From positions 1 to 8,047 of the forward strand of contig JASIJX010000628.1 of assembly GCA_030049955.1 (NCBI GenBank): a stretch of 8,047 nt of DNA, read 5' to 3'. The position numbers were made by a program, and so were the translations under genes. Source of the stretch: Acidobacteriaceae bacterium. Lineage in GTDB: Bacteria; Acidobacteriota; Terriglobia; Terriglobales; Acidobacteriaceae. Below are positions 1 through 7,262 of the stretch, piece after piece (positions within the stretch are counted from its first letter, which is position 1; every line of letters starts with the position of its first letter). The notes below the pieces were generated by a model that saw only the letters and a list, made by a program, of their open reading frames with translations, did no database searches and was not told the origin of the DNA.

Positions 1-205
1 CCGGTTGCAATCAACTCAACCATATAAAGCTGAATGATCAGGCCCATCCGGGGGCGTCAATCCGACCAGCTGATAAGCCTTCGTCCCACCCACCGGTGCC
101 TGGCAGATTAAGCGCAATACCAAAAGGCGTGACGTGCCGTCGCACAAGGCGCCTTCGTGGCCGCTCTCAACGAGCAGAGATTTGATACCGAACTGAAGGG
201 CACTC
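1..205. other. Left-edge stretch with no supported gene
   Basis: This lies downstream of the minus-strand Rid gene. A minus-strand reading frame is open across it (16-267), but its first part overlaps the Rid gene's 3' end in another frame. It has no Shine-Dalgarno and its translation matches no family I recognise. I see no terminator hairpin with a T-run and no repeat array. One 16-base string (30-45) recurs exactly inside the permease gene; see findings. Confidence 0.5.
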
Positions 206-601
206 TTATAAAACGGCGGCGATACAATCCACTTCAATATCAAACCCGCCGTACCAAGCAGGAACATTAATAAAGATGCGCGCGGGCGGATTTTCCGGGA
301 AATAACGCCTGTAGACGGTATTCACGGCAGGGAACATGTCTACCGAGGTGACGTAGACATTCAGCTTCAGAATGTTTTCCAGAGAAGAGCCTGCGGTTTG
401 GACACAGAGCTTGAGTTGATCCAATACGATCTCGGTCTGACACTCAATCGGTCCCTTGAAGATTTCTCCTGTTTGGGGGTCGAACGGCGGAGAACCTGAG
501 ACGTAGATTGTGTCGCCGTGCTTCGTCACGGCTGAAGCTGGGGCCTTGTATTTTTCCAGGTAGGTGTCCAGAGGCTCGACGCGAATGATTTCCCGTTTCA
601 T
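206..601 (-). CDS. Rid family (YjgF/YER057c/UK114) protein, RidA-like
   Basis: A 131-residue protein, the usual size for this family. RidA members hydrolyse reactive enamine/imine intermediates released by PLP enzymes such as threonine dehydratase, and act in the cytosol as trimers. Family marks seen: the core strand TIYVSGSPPFDPQTGEI (about 31-47), EIVLDQLK (57-64), AGSSLENILKLNVYVT (70-85), AVNTVYRRYFPENPPAR (92-108) and GFDIEVDCIA (119-128). Arg108 and Glu123 align with the substrate-binding Arg105 and Glu120 of E. coli RidA. The N-terminal Gly-Pro-Tyr segment of classical RidA is absent and replaced by KAPAS (19-23), so it may be a Rid paralogue with a different substrate and I give no symbol. 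The start is fixed by GGAGG (complement of 608-612) six bases before ATG. It is divergent from the efflux operon, with no visible link to it. Confidence 0.93.
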   Translation of the reverse strand: MKREIIRVEPLDTYLEKYKAPASAVTKHGDTIYVSGSPPFDPQTGEIFKGPIECQTEIVLDQLKLCVQTAGSSLENILKLNVYVTSVDMFPAVNTVYRRYFPENPPARIFINVPAWYGGFDIEVDCIAAVL

Positions 602-607
602 AGATTT

Positions 608-612
608 CCTCC
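608..612 (-). promoter_or_regulatory. Shine-Dalgarno of the Rid gene
   Basis: The complement reads GGAGG with a six-base spacer to the ATG at 601. This is the best ribosome binding site in the window and fixes the Rid start. Confidence 0.85.
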
Positions 613-729
613 GATTGATAGGTGCGGAGTAACCAGGAACCGCGGAAATTCGAGGGTAAAGGTAAAGCGGGACCGCTCAACACTTGTCTGCGTGAAGTCA
701 TCGGCTACGTTCCCATCCAAATTGGGAAT

Positions 730-744
730 CACTCCTTGGGAGTG
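730..744. repeat. Short inverted repeat upstream of the Rid gene
   Basis: CACTCC at 730-735 pairs with GGAGTG at 739-744 around a three-base loop. It lies about 130 bases upstream of the Rid start and could be an operator or chance. No T-run follows on either strand. Confidence 0.3.
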
Positions 745-902
745 CCGATTGGTAAAGAATAATCTCCATCTGCTTGTGTGTCGAATATTCGGATCGCTCC
801 AGCATAAAGCACCTCGGAAAGGAGTCTATGCCGGGGGCGCCTACTGATAATTACTCCCGGTTTGCCCCGTTTCCGGTTTCCGTTCGATACATCCGGCTTC
901 GA

Positions 903-941
903 ATGTGATCGGAGACATCCAATGATGCGATCGGAGACATC
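903..941. repeat. Two 17-base direct repeats, period 22
   Basis: ATG(T/C)GATCGGAGACATC occurs at 903-919 and 925-941 with a single mismatch and a 22-base period. A spacing of two helical turns is typical of repeated protein-binding sites such as the multiple terminal transposase sites of IS21-type elements, or of tandem operators. I do not see a third copy nearby or anywhere else in the window. Confidence 0.6.
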
Positions 942-951
942 TAAACGACGC

Positions 952-969
952 GTGAGCCGCTAGGCTCAC
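952..969. repeat. Perfect 7-bp hairpin (GTGAGCC/GGCTCAC)
   Basis: GTGAGCC at 952-958 pairs exactly with GGCTCAC at 963-969 across the loop GCTA. It begins ten bases after the second 17-base repeat. There is no T-run on the plus strand. On the minus strand a weak TCGTTT lies a few bases beyond, so a minus-strand terminator is possible but poor. Confidence 0.45.
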
Positions 970-1337
970 AAGGGGGAGATTTCAGATTGGCGAGCATGAG
1001 AGCTTAAGCCACTCTCCCAAGAATAAGGAAGATCAGCGCCGGGACCCAAATGAACTTGCGGCGCCGCCCCGCCACCATCGAGATGGCTCACAATTTGACC
1101 GTGACTGCAACCCCGGTTAAGCCGCTTAGAGCGGATCACACCACAGAACATCCGGCTCAGCCGGGCACTCACTAGCCACGACGTTCACGCGCTTCCTCCC
1201 TGCGACCTCGATCTGGCAAAACGCCTCGATCAACTCCACGGCTCATCGATCACTGGCTTCTACCGCCTTTTGATGACAGAAGCTCAATGGACCATCTTCC
1301 CCAAGCATAAGTGTCCGGCTTGAGGCCGAGCCCATTT

Positions 1338-1367
1338 ATGAAACACGCTCCTGGAACAATTCTTTAG
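1338..1367 (+). CDS. Possible 9-codon leader peptide before the permease
   Basis: ATG at 1338 opens a nine-residue frame (MKHAPGTIL) that stops with TAG at 1365-1367, two bases before the permease ATG. The only purine-rich stretch upstream is GAGG at 1322-1325, a 12-base spacer, longer than optimal. The permease itself lacks a good Shine-Dalgarno (only GGA at 1353-1355). Ribosomes ending here could therefore re-initiate on the permease. The reading frame is seen; its translation is inference, and chance is quite possible. Confidence 0.25.
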   Translation: MKHAPGTIL

Positions 1368-1369
1368 CC

Positions 1370-4300
1370 ATGTGGATTGTTAAGCTCGCGCTCGATCGCC
1401 CTTACACCTTTGTCGTCCTGGCGCTGCTGGTGCTACTTCTCAGCCCAATTGTCATTCTGCGCACGCCAACGGACATCTTCCCTGCCGTTAATCTACCAGT
1501 GATCGCCGTTTCCTGGATTTACACGGGGATGAACGCGGAAGAGCTGGAAGGCCAGCTCACAACAGTGTACGAAAAAGTTCTGACAACGACGGTCGACAAC
1601 ATCGAGCACATTGAATCCACGACTGTCGGCATTGACGGCATCGTCCGAGTAAAAATCTTTCTACAACCGAACGCCAGCGTGGACCGGGCGAACGCGCAGG
1701 TTACTGCTGTTTCACAAGCTATCCTGCGCCAGTTGCCGCCCGGTACACTGCCTCCCCTGATCATCAACTACACGGCTTCAAGTGTGCCTGTGTTACAGCT
1801 CGCGCTGTCCGGGCCTGGACTGAGCGAAGCCGACCTGAATGATCAGGCCCTGAACTTCCTTCGACCCCAGCTTGTGACGGTTCCCGGTGCGGCTGTGCCG
1901 TACCCCTTCGGCGGAAAGCAGCGCGAGATCATGGTGAACCTTCAGACCACGCTGCTACAGTCCAAAGGAATTTCACCGCAGGATGTTGTGGCTGCCTTGA
2001 CCGCACAGAATGTGATTGCGCCGTCGGGCACCGCCAAAATCGGCCGATTCGAATATGACTTCCCAACCAACTCAGCGCCCAAAACGGTTGAGGAACTCAA
2101 CAATGTTCCCGTGAAACAGGTGGGTAACTCAACGATCTATCTAAAAGATATTTCGCACGTTGCCAACGGTTTTATCCCTCAAACCAACATCGTTCGTCAC
2201 AACGGCCGCCGTGGTGTTCTGGTCACCATCATCAAGGCTGGAAGCGCATCTACGCTCAGCGTGGTTAGTGGAATTCGCAAGTTGCTCCCGCGCGTCGAGC
2301 AGACCCTTCTGCCGCAACTGCGCGTTCAACCGCTCGCTGATCAATCCGTGTTCGTTCGCGCTGCCATTGAAGGTGTCGTCCGTGAAGCCACCGTTGCTGC
2401 CGGCCTGACGGCGCTCATGATTCTGTTGTTTCTTGGCAGTTGGCGCAGCACGATTATCATCGCCGTCTCTATTCCACTGGCAATTCTTACGTCGGTCATT
2501 GTCCTGAGCGCCATTGGGGAAACCATCAATACTATGACGCTTGGAGGGTTAGCGCTGGCGGTAGGCATCCTGGTGGATGACGCTACAGTCACCATCGAGA
2601 ACATCGCCCGCCATCTCGAAGAGGGTCAAACCCTCTATGAAGGCATTTTGCAGGGAGCCTCGCAGATCGCGACCCCGGCGTTCGTCTCCACGACCTGCAT
2701 TTGCATCGCTTTTTTGCCCCTGTTTGCCTTACAGGGCGTCTCGCATTATCTGTTCCCGCCTCTGGCAGAGGCGATCATCTTCGCGATGATCGCCTCCTAT
2801 CTCCTGTCGCGAACGCTGGTGCCTACCATGGCGATGTATCTCCTGAGGGCGCCCGAACATGAAGCTAGGCCATCGCGCAATCCACTGGCGCGGATGCAGA
2901 AGGCATTTGATCGTGGATTCGAACGGTTCCGGAACACATATCTCGCGTTGCTGAGGACATTCATACGCCGACGACTGATTTTCATCCCGGCTTTCCTTCT
3001 CGTGTGCGTCTCCGCCGCGGCTCTTCTTCCCTGGCTCGGCCGCGACTTCTTCCCCAGCGTCGACAGCGGCCAATTTATCCTCCATTTCCGGGCTCAAACC
3101 GGAACCCGCATCGAAGAAACCGCCATGCTGGCCGACCTGATCGAAAACACGATCCGTCAGCAGATACCACAGCAAGAAATGCAAGGCATCGTTGACAACA
3201 TCGGTTTGCCCTACAGCCAGCTGAACTTCCTGTACAACACTTCAGGCGTGATCGGCGCCTCCGATGCCGACGTACTCGTGACGTTGAACGCCAAACATCG
3301 CCCGACGGCCGATTACGTCCGGACGCTTCGCACGGTCTTGCCCCGCCAATTCCCGGGCACAATGTTCTACTTCCTGCCGGCTGACATGGTCACGCAAATC
3401 CTGAACTTTGGATTGCCTGCGCCGGTGGATGTCCAGATAGAAGGTCAGGACCTGGCGAGCAATCATGAATTGGCTACTCGAGTATTGGCCGAACTCCGTC
3501 AGGTTCCCGGCCTCACTGACTTACGGATTCAACAGCCAATCAACTATCCGGTGTTCAACATCAATATCGATCGAACTAAGGCAGCAATAGGCGGCTACAC
3601 TGCTCGCGACGTCAATAACAACCTGCTTGTCGCTCTGAGCGGTAGCTTTCAGACCAGCCCAACTTTCTTCTTGAACTGGGATACCGGTGTGCAGTATGAA
3701 CTCATCGCGCAAACCCCGCAATATCGCATTGAGTCCTTACAGGGCGTGGGGAACATACCCCTCACCTCGGCAACGATGGGGCGTCCTGAAATCCTGTCGG
3801 ACGTTGCCTCGTTGCGCCGGGGTAACGAAATGGAAGCGATTGATCACTATAACATCCGCCGCGTCGTCGACATTTTTGGCTCTGTCCAGGATCGCGATCT
3901 CGCGTCCGTTGGACGGGACGTTACTCGCATCGTCGACAACAATCAAAAACTCCTCCCGCGTGGCAGTTTCTTTCGCATACGCGGCCAGCTCGAAACGATG
4001 CAAACCTCTTATGCAGGATTGCTGGCGGGCCTGGCTGCTGCCATCGTTCTCGTTTATTTGCTGATTGTTGTCAATTTTCAATCCTGGCTGGATCCATTCA
4101 TCATCATCACCGCTCTACCTGCGGCTCTGGCCGGTATTATCGTCTTCCTGTTCCTTACTCACACGCGCCTGAGCGTGCCCGCATTGATGGGCGCCATCAT
4201 GAGCATGGGTGTTGCGACGGCGAACAGCATTCTTGTGATCGCCTTCGCCAAGGAGCGGCTGGCTGAAAGCGGCGATGCCCTGGAGGCCGCGGCAGAGGCC

Positions 4301-4546
4301 GGCTTCACGCGGTTTCGACCTGTTCTGATGACAGCCCTTGCCATGATCATTGGCATGCTCCCCATGGCAATAGGCGCCGGCGATGGAGGCGAACAAAACG
4401 CGCCTCTCGGTCGCGCTGTGATCGGAGGTTTGCTCTGCGCAACAGTGGCCACTCTGGTCTTCGTGCCGACTGTATTCGCGCTTTTGCACCACCATCGCCT
4501 GCAGCGGTCTCAAAACACTGCTCAGAATGGAGCTCAAAATGGATGA
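1370..4546 (+). CDS. RND-family efflux pump permease (AcrB/HAE-1 type)
   Basis: A 1058-residue inner-membrane proton antiporter, full length for the family, which pumps hydrophobic or amphiphilic compounds as a trimer with an adaptor and outer-membrane channel. Seen in order: TM1 (about 11-30); the conserved TPTDIFPAVNLP segment (32-43); a large periplasmic domain to about 335; TM2-6 (about 337-490); TM7 (about 533-553); a second periplasmic domain; TM8-12 (about 880-1040). TM4 carries the proton-relay pair Asp403-Asp404 (VGILVDDA), matching AcrB D407/D408. In TM11, Arg981 and Thr988 match R971/T978. At the K940 position in TM10 it has Ala951 (GVATANSILV), so the usual relay lysine is missing. 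The start is supported by the family N-terminus (MWIVKLALDRPYTF) although no good ribosome binding site precedes it. The tail ends in a repeated AQNG, and its last bases overlap the adaptor gene. Substrate is unknown. Confidence 0.97.
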   Translation: MWIVKLALDRPYTFVVLALLVLLLSPIVILRTPTDIFPAVNLPVIAVSWIYTGMNAEELEGQLTTVYEKVLTTTVDNIEHIESTTVGIDGIVRVKIFLQPNASVDRANAQVTAVSQAILRQLPPGTLPPLIINYTASSVPVLQLALSGPGLSEADLNDQALNFLRPQLVTVPGAAVPYPFGGKQREIMVNLQTTLLQSKGISPQDVVAALTAQNVIAPSGTAKIGRFEYDFPTNSAPKTVEELNNVPVKQVGNSTIYLKDISHVANGFIPQTNIVRHNGRRGVLVTIIKAGSASTLSVVSGIRKLLPRVEQTLLPQLRVQPLADQSVFVRAAIEGVVREATVAAGLTALMILLFLGSWRSTIIIAVSIPLAILTSVIVLSAIGETINTMTLGGLALAVGILVDDATVTIENIARHLEEGQTLYEGILQGASQIATPAFVSTTCICIAFLPLFALQGVSHYLFPPLAEAIIFAMIASYLLSRTLVPTMAMYLLRAPEHEARPSRNPLARMQKAFDRGFERFRNTYLALLRTFIRRRLIFIPAFLLVCVSAAALLPWLGRDFFPSVDSGQFILHFRAQTGTRIEETAMLADLIENTIRQQIPQQEMQGIVDNIGLPYSQLNFLYNTSGVIGASDADVLVTLNAKHRPTADYVRTLRTVLPRQFPGTMFYFLPADMVTQILNFGLPAPVDVQIEGQDLASNHELATRVLAELRQVPGLTDLRIQQPINYPVFNINIDRTKAAIGGYTARDVNNNLLVALSGSFQTSPTFFLNWDTGVQYELIAQTPQYRIESLQGVGNIPLTSATMGRPEILSDVASLRRGNEMEAIDHYNIRRVVDIFGSVQDRDLASVGRDVTRIVDNNQKLLPRGSFFRIRGQLETMQTSYAGLLAGLAAAIVLVYLLIVVNFQSWLDPFIIITALPAALAGIIVFLFLTHTRLSVPALMGAIMSMGVATANSILVIAFAKERLAESGDALEAAAEAGFTRFRPVLMTALAMIIGMLPMAIGAGDGGEQNAPLGRAVIGGLLCATVATLVFVPTVFALLHHHRLQRSQNTAQNGAQNG
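4520..4543 (+). repeat. 12-base tandem duplication at the permease/adaptor junction
   Basis: GCTCAGAATGGA (4520-4531) is followed directly by GCTCAAAATGGA (4532-4543), one mismatch. It encodes AQNG twice at the permease C-terminus. Each copy carries an ATG in the adaptor frame (4527 and 4539), and the copy junction creates GGAG (4529-4532), which serves as ribosome binding site for the second ATG. Confidence 0.8.
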
Positions 4547-5762
4547 CAAAATAGATAACAAGGAGAAAGCGAACGCCGAGATTCCAGGCTGTCCGCCGGA
4601 GGAGGTTCCAGGACGGCGTCGCACCATGCGGTTCCTGGGTGCGGCTGGCGTGACCATGTTCATCGTCCTCGTAATCGCGATTCTTTGGGGTATACGTGCC
4701 CGCGAGCGAGCCGAGTCGAAACTGCAGCAAAACACGCACGAGGCGGTCATTCAAGAGGTGAGGATCATCCACCCCAAGCTGGCCTCGCCCATTGATGAAG
4801 TCGTGCTGCCGGGAGCCACTCAGCCTTACATCAACTCCCCCGTCTATGCTCGCGCCAGTGGCTATCTGGTCAAGTGGTACCACGACATCGGCTCACGCGT
4901 GAAGAAGGGCGATCTGCTCGCCGTGGTTGCCGCGCCTGAGCTCGATAAGCAACTGGCGCAGGCGCAGGCTGACCTGGAAACATCCAAGGCAAATGCGAAC
5001 ATCGCCAAAATCACATCCGACCGCTGGCAGGGACTGATCAAAACGCGCTCCGTATCCAAACAATCGACTGATCAAGCCGTTGTTAATCAGAACGCATCAG
5101 ATTCGACCGTCAATTCATACGCTGCAAACCAGGGTCATTTTGCAGATCTGGTCGGATTCGAAAAAATCTATGCGCCCTTTGACGGGGTGGTCACTGCGCG
5201 AAACACGGATAATGGCTGGCTGATTGCCGCCGGCCTGAACACGCCTGGCCAGGAGCTCTTTCAGATTGGGCACATCAGCACGCTTCGTATTTTTGTCGCG
5301 GTTCCTGAGGTGTATTCACGCGCCGCTCGCGTCGGATCAAAGGCTACCCTTAGTTTCGACGAATACCCTGATCAGGGCTTTCAGGGCACAATCACCCGTA
5401 CATCAAGCTCTATCGACATGGGTTCACGCACCCTCAACACGGAGGTCGATATAGATAATTCCAAAGGTCTGCTTCTTCCCGGAGCCTTCGTCTGGGTCCA
5501 CCTTGCGCTACCCAGGCAGATTCAATCTGTCATTATTCCGGCCGCTACGCTTCTGTTCCGTGCGCAAGGTCTACAGGTCGGAGTGGTCCGCAATAATGTC
5601 GCGCAACTTGTTCCAATCACTATCGGCACCGATTTCGGAAACACTGTGCAAGTGACCTCGGGGCTCAGTACGAGTGACGAAGTCATCGAAAGCCCGTCTG
5701 ACTCGCTAGTCAGCGGCACGCCCGTCCGCATCGCGAGTGCGACGTCCGGTGCCGATCGATGA
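4539..5762 (+). CDS. RND efflux periplasmic adaptor (membrane fusion protein)
   Basis: A 407-residue adaptor (HlyD/AcrA-like) joining the permease to the outer-membrane channel. Seen: a cytoplasmic head with basic residues (about 25-31); one TM anchor (about 32-52), so it is anchored by a helix, not a lipid; the lipoyl-type half-motif YARASGYLVKWYHDIGSRVK with KKGDLLAVV (103-130); an alpha-hairpin (about 136-200), short as usual for this group; the second lipoyl half with IYAPFDGVVTAR (210-221); a beta-barrel (about 240-325); and a membrane-proximal domain to the end. I chose ATG 4539 because GGAG (4529-4532) sits six bases before it. An in-frame ATG at 4527 would add four residues (MELK) but has no ribosome binding site. 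The gene overlaps the permease by 8 bases and the outer-membrane gene by 4, implying translational coupling. A missing lipobox rules out an AcrA-style lipoprotein. Confidence 0.95.
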   Translation: MDDKIDNKEKANAEIPGCPPEEVPGRRRTMRFLGAAGVTMFIVLVIAILWGIRARERAESKLQQNTHEAVIQEVRIIHPKLASPIDEVVLPGATQPYINSPVYARASGYLVKWYHDIGSRVKKGDLLAVVAAPELDKQLAQAQADLETSKANANIAKITSDRWQGLIKTRSVSKQSTDQAVVNQNASDSTVNSYAANQGHFADLVGFEKIYAPFDGVVTARNTDNGWLIAAGLNTPGQELFQIGHISTLRIFVAVPEVYSRAARVGSKATLSFDEYPDQGFQGTITRTSSSIDMGSRTLNTEVDIDNSKGLLLPGAFVWVHLALPRQIQSVIIPAATLLFRAQGLQVGVVRNNVAQLVPITIGTDFGNTVQVTSGLSTSDEVIESPSDSLVSGTPVRIASATSGADR

Positions 5763-7207
5763 GCTTTCGGTTCCTACTGCAGGCAACCGGCGTGATTTTC
5801 CTTGCCGGTTGTATGGTCGGTCCGAAGTACAAACGGCCGGCCGCTTCGGTGCCGCCTGCTTATAAGGAGCTGCCGGAAACGGACCAATGGAAGGTCGCTC
5901 ATCCCAATGCAGAAGCGCTACGAAGTGACTGGTGGGAGTTGTTCGGCGATCCTCAGCTTACCGCATTGGAGGAACAAGTCACAGTCTCCAACCAGAACGT
6001 CCAGATAACGGAGGCGCGCTTTCGGCAGGCCCGCGCAACGGTTCGTTACTATCGCGCCGCAGAGTTCCCCACGATCTCGGTATCGCCGGGTGTTGAGGCT
6101 TTTCGCCTCTCACCCAATCAACCTTACTTTCCCTCCAGCAGTAGCAGCATCGAATCCGTCGGTAACTTCGTGCTTCCTTTTGATCTCTCTTACGAAGTGG
6201 ACTTATGGGGCCGCATACGTCGCACCGTGGCAGCCGCCCGCGCGGAAGCTCAGGCCAGCGCCGGCGATCTCGCAAGCATGACTCTCAGTATGCAAGCGGA
6301 ACTCGCGTACGACTATTTCGAATTGCGCAACGCCGACGCACAAAAGAGACTGCTGGACGAAACCGTAAAGGCCTATGCAGATATGGTCGATCTCACGGGC
6401 GCGCTGTTCACAGGCGGCGCGGCGCCTGAGGCGGACGTGGTGCAAGCACGAACGCAGCTAGAGACCACGCGTGTGCAGGATACCGATATCGGCGTGATGC
6501 GCGCTCAATATGAACACGCAATTGCCGTCCTGATCGGCAAGCCGCCAGCCGAGTTCGCCATTGTTCCTCGATCACAACCGTTCGAGCCTCCGGCCATTCC
6601 GGTTGGCTTGCCATCCCAACTGTTGGAACGGCGCCCCGACATAGCAGCCGCGGAGCGCCGGGTAGCCGAGGCAAACGAAGGTATTGGCATCGCGCGGGCT
6701 GCGTACTTCCCGAGCCTGACCATTGGCGGCGACGTGGGGCTGCAATCCGCGCACATTTCTAACCTATTCACCTGGCCTAGCCGCTACTGGGCGATTGGAC
6801 CGCAGGCAACCGAGATCATCTTCGATGCCGGCCGCCGTCGAGCCAGTGTGGAACAGGCAAAGGCCAACTACGACGCAACCGTCGCGACTTATCGCGAGAC
6901 AACGCTCCAAGCATTTCAACAGGTGGAAGACAATTTGACTGCGCTCCGAATCCTCGCGCAGGAAGCGACTCAGCAACAACAAGCTGTGAAGGAATCGCAA
7001 CTCAACCTGAGGCTGTTCACCGATCTCTACGAAGGAGGCGCCAACCCCTACCTGGACGTTGTCACTGCACAAACCACTCTACTCTTCAACGAACGAAACC
7101 AAATCGACATCCTCTACCGTCAGATGAATGCCAGTGTGCTCTTGATCAAGGCTATCGGTGGCGGCTGGAATGCATCTCAACTTCCGCCAGCCAGTACATT
7201 GCCGTGA
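5759..7207 (+). CDS. Outer-membrane factor lipoprotein of RND pump (OprM/NodT family)
   Basis: A 482-residue outer-membrane channel subunit (TolC superfamily, two OEP repeats) that completes the pump as a trimer. The N-terminus is a lipoprotein signal: a hydrophobic stretch ending in the lipobox LAGC, with Cys18 as the predicted lipidated residue, followed by the family hallmark VGPKYKRP (20-27). The first OEP repeat holds SYEVDLWGRIRR (about 144-155). The second holds LLERRPDIAAAERRVAEA (288-305) and ARAAYFPSLTIGG. The C-terminus ends just after the usual GGGW (about 467-470). The start ATG overlaps the adaptor stop as ATGA (5759-5762). There is no strong Shine-Dalgarno, so translation probably depends on coupling. 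The length is normal and I see no frameshift. The substrate range is set by the permease, not by this subunit. Confidence 0.96.
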   Translation: MSFRFLLQATGVIFLAGCMVGPKYKRPAASVPPAYKELPETDQWKVAHPNAEALRSDWWELFGDPQLTALEEQVTVSNQNVQITEARFRQARATVRYYRAAEFPTISVSPGVEAFRLSPNQPYFPSSSSSIESVGNFVLPFDLSYEVDLWGRIRRTVAAARAEAQASAGDLASMTLSMQAELAYDYFELRNADAQKRLLDETVKAYADMVDLTGALFTGGAAPEADVVQARTQLETTRVQDTDIGVMRAQYEHAIAVLIGKPPAEFAIVPRSQPFEPPAIPVGLPSQLLERRPDIAAAERRVAEANEGIGIARAAYFPSLTIGGDVGLQSAHISNLFTWPSRYWAIGPQATEIIFDAGRRRASVEQAKANYDATVATYRETTLQAFQQVEDNLTALRILAQEATQQQQAVKESQLNLRLFTDLYEGGANPYLDVVTAQTTLLFNERNQIDILYRQMNASVLLIKAIGGGWNASQLPPASTLP

Positions 7208-7262
7208 TGTCACTGAATCCATCATGCTCTTCTTGGCCATCGGTACACCTTGGAGGCTATTA

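Larger units (their letters stand above)
602..1369. other. Gene-poor divergent intergenic region
   Basis: 768 bases separate the Rid gene from the efflux operon. Short frames exist (for example minus 966-1172), but none matches a family I know or carries a convincing ribosome binding site. Contents I can name: a 6-bp inverted repeat at 730-744 (CACTCC/GGAGTG, 3-base loop), two near-identical 17-base direct repeats (903-941), a 7-bp perfect hairpin (952-969), a 5-bp GC hairpin at 1152-1164 (CCGGC/GCCGG), and a 9-codon leader frame (1338-1367). Promoters for both flanking genes must lie here or nearby. I found no pair of -35/-10 boxes good enough to call. The region may contain eroded insertion-sequence DNA. 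Confidence 0.6.

Noticed and set aside
16..267. Minus-strand 83-codon frame downstream of the Rid gene
   Set aside because: It overlaps the Rid 3' end in another frame, has no ribosome binding site, and its translation resembles no family I know.
444..701. Minus-strand 85-codon frame starting upstream of the Rid gene
   Set aside because: Most of it is an out-of-frame shadow of the Rid gene, which has a far better start and clear family motifs.
782..791. Perfect 10-base palindrome CGAATATTCG
   Set aside because: Palindromes of this length are expected several times in 8 kb by chance and nothing positional supports an operator.
856..886. Imperfect CCGGTTT/CCCCGTTT repeats
   Set aside because: Units are short and irregular with no constant spacer; not a CRISPR or a convincing iteron set.
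1095..1100. TTGACC as a -35 box for the efflux operon
   Set aside because: It lies about 270 bases upstream, and TTAAGC-like sequence after it is a poor -10.
966..1172. Minus-strand 68-codon frame in the intergenic region
   Set aside because: Low-complexity translation with no recognisable domain or ribosome binding site; kept only as part of the possible IS debris.
4115..4750. Minus-strand 211-codon frame opposite the permease/adaptor junction
   Set aside because: It is antisense to two strongly supported genes; its Ser/Leu repeat is just the complement of the repetitive CAAAAT/CAGAAT tail region.
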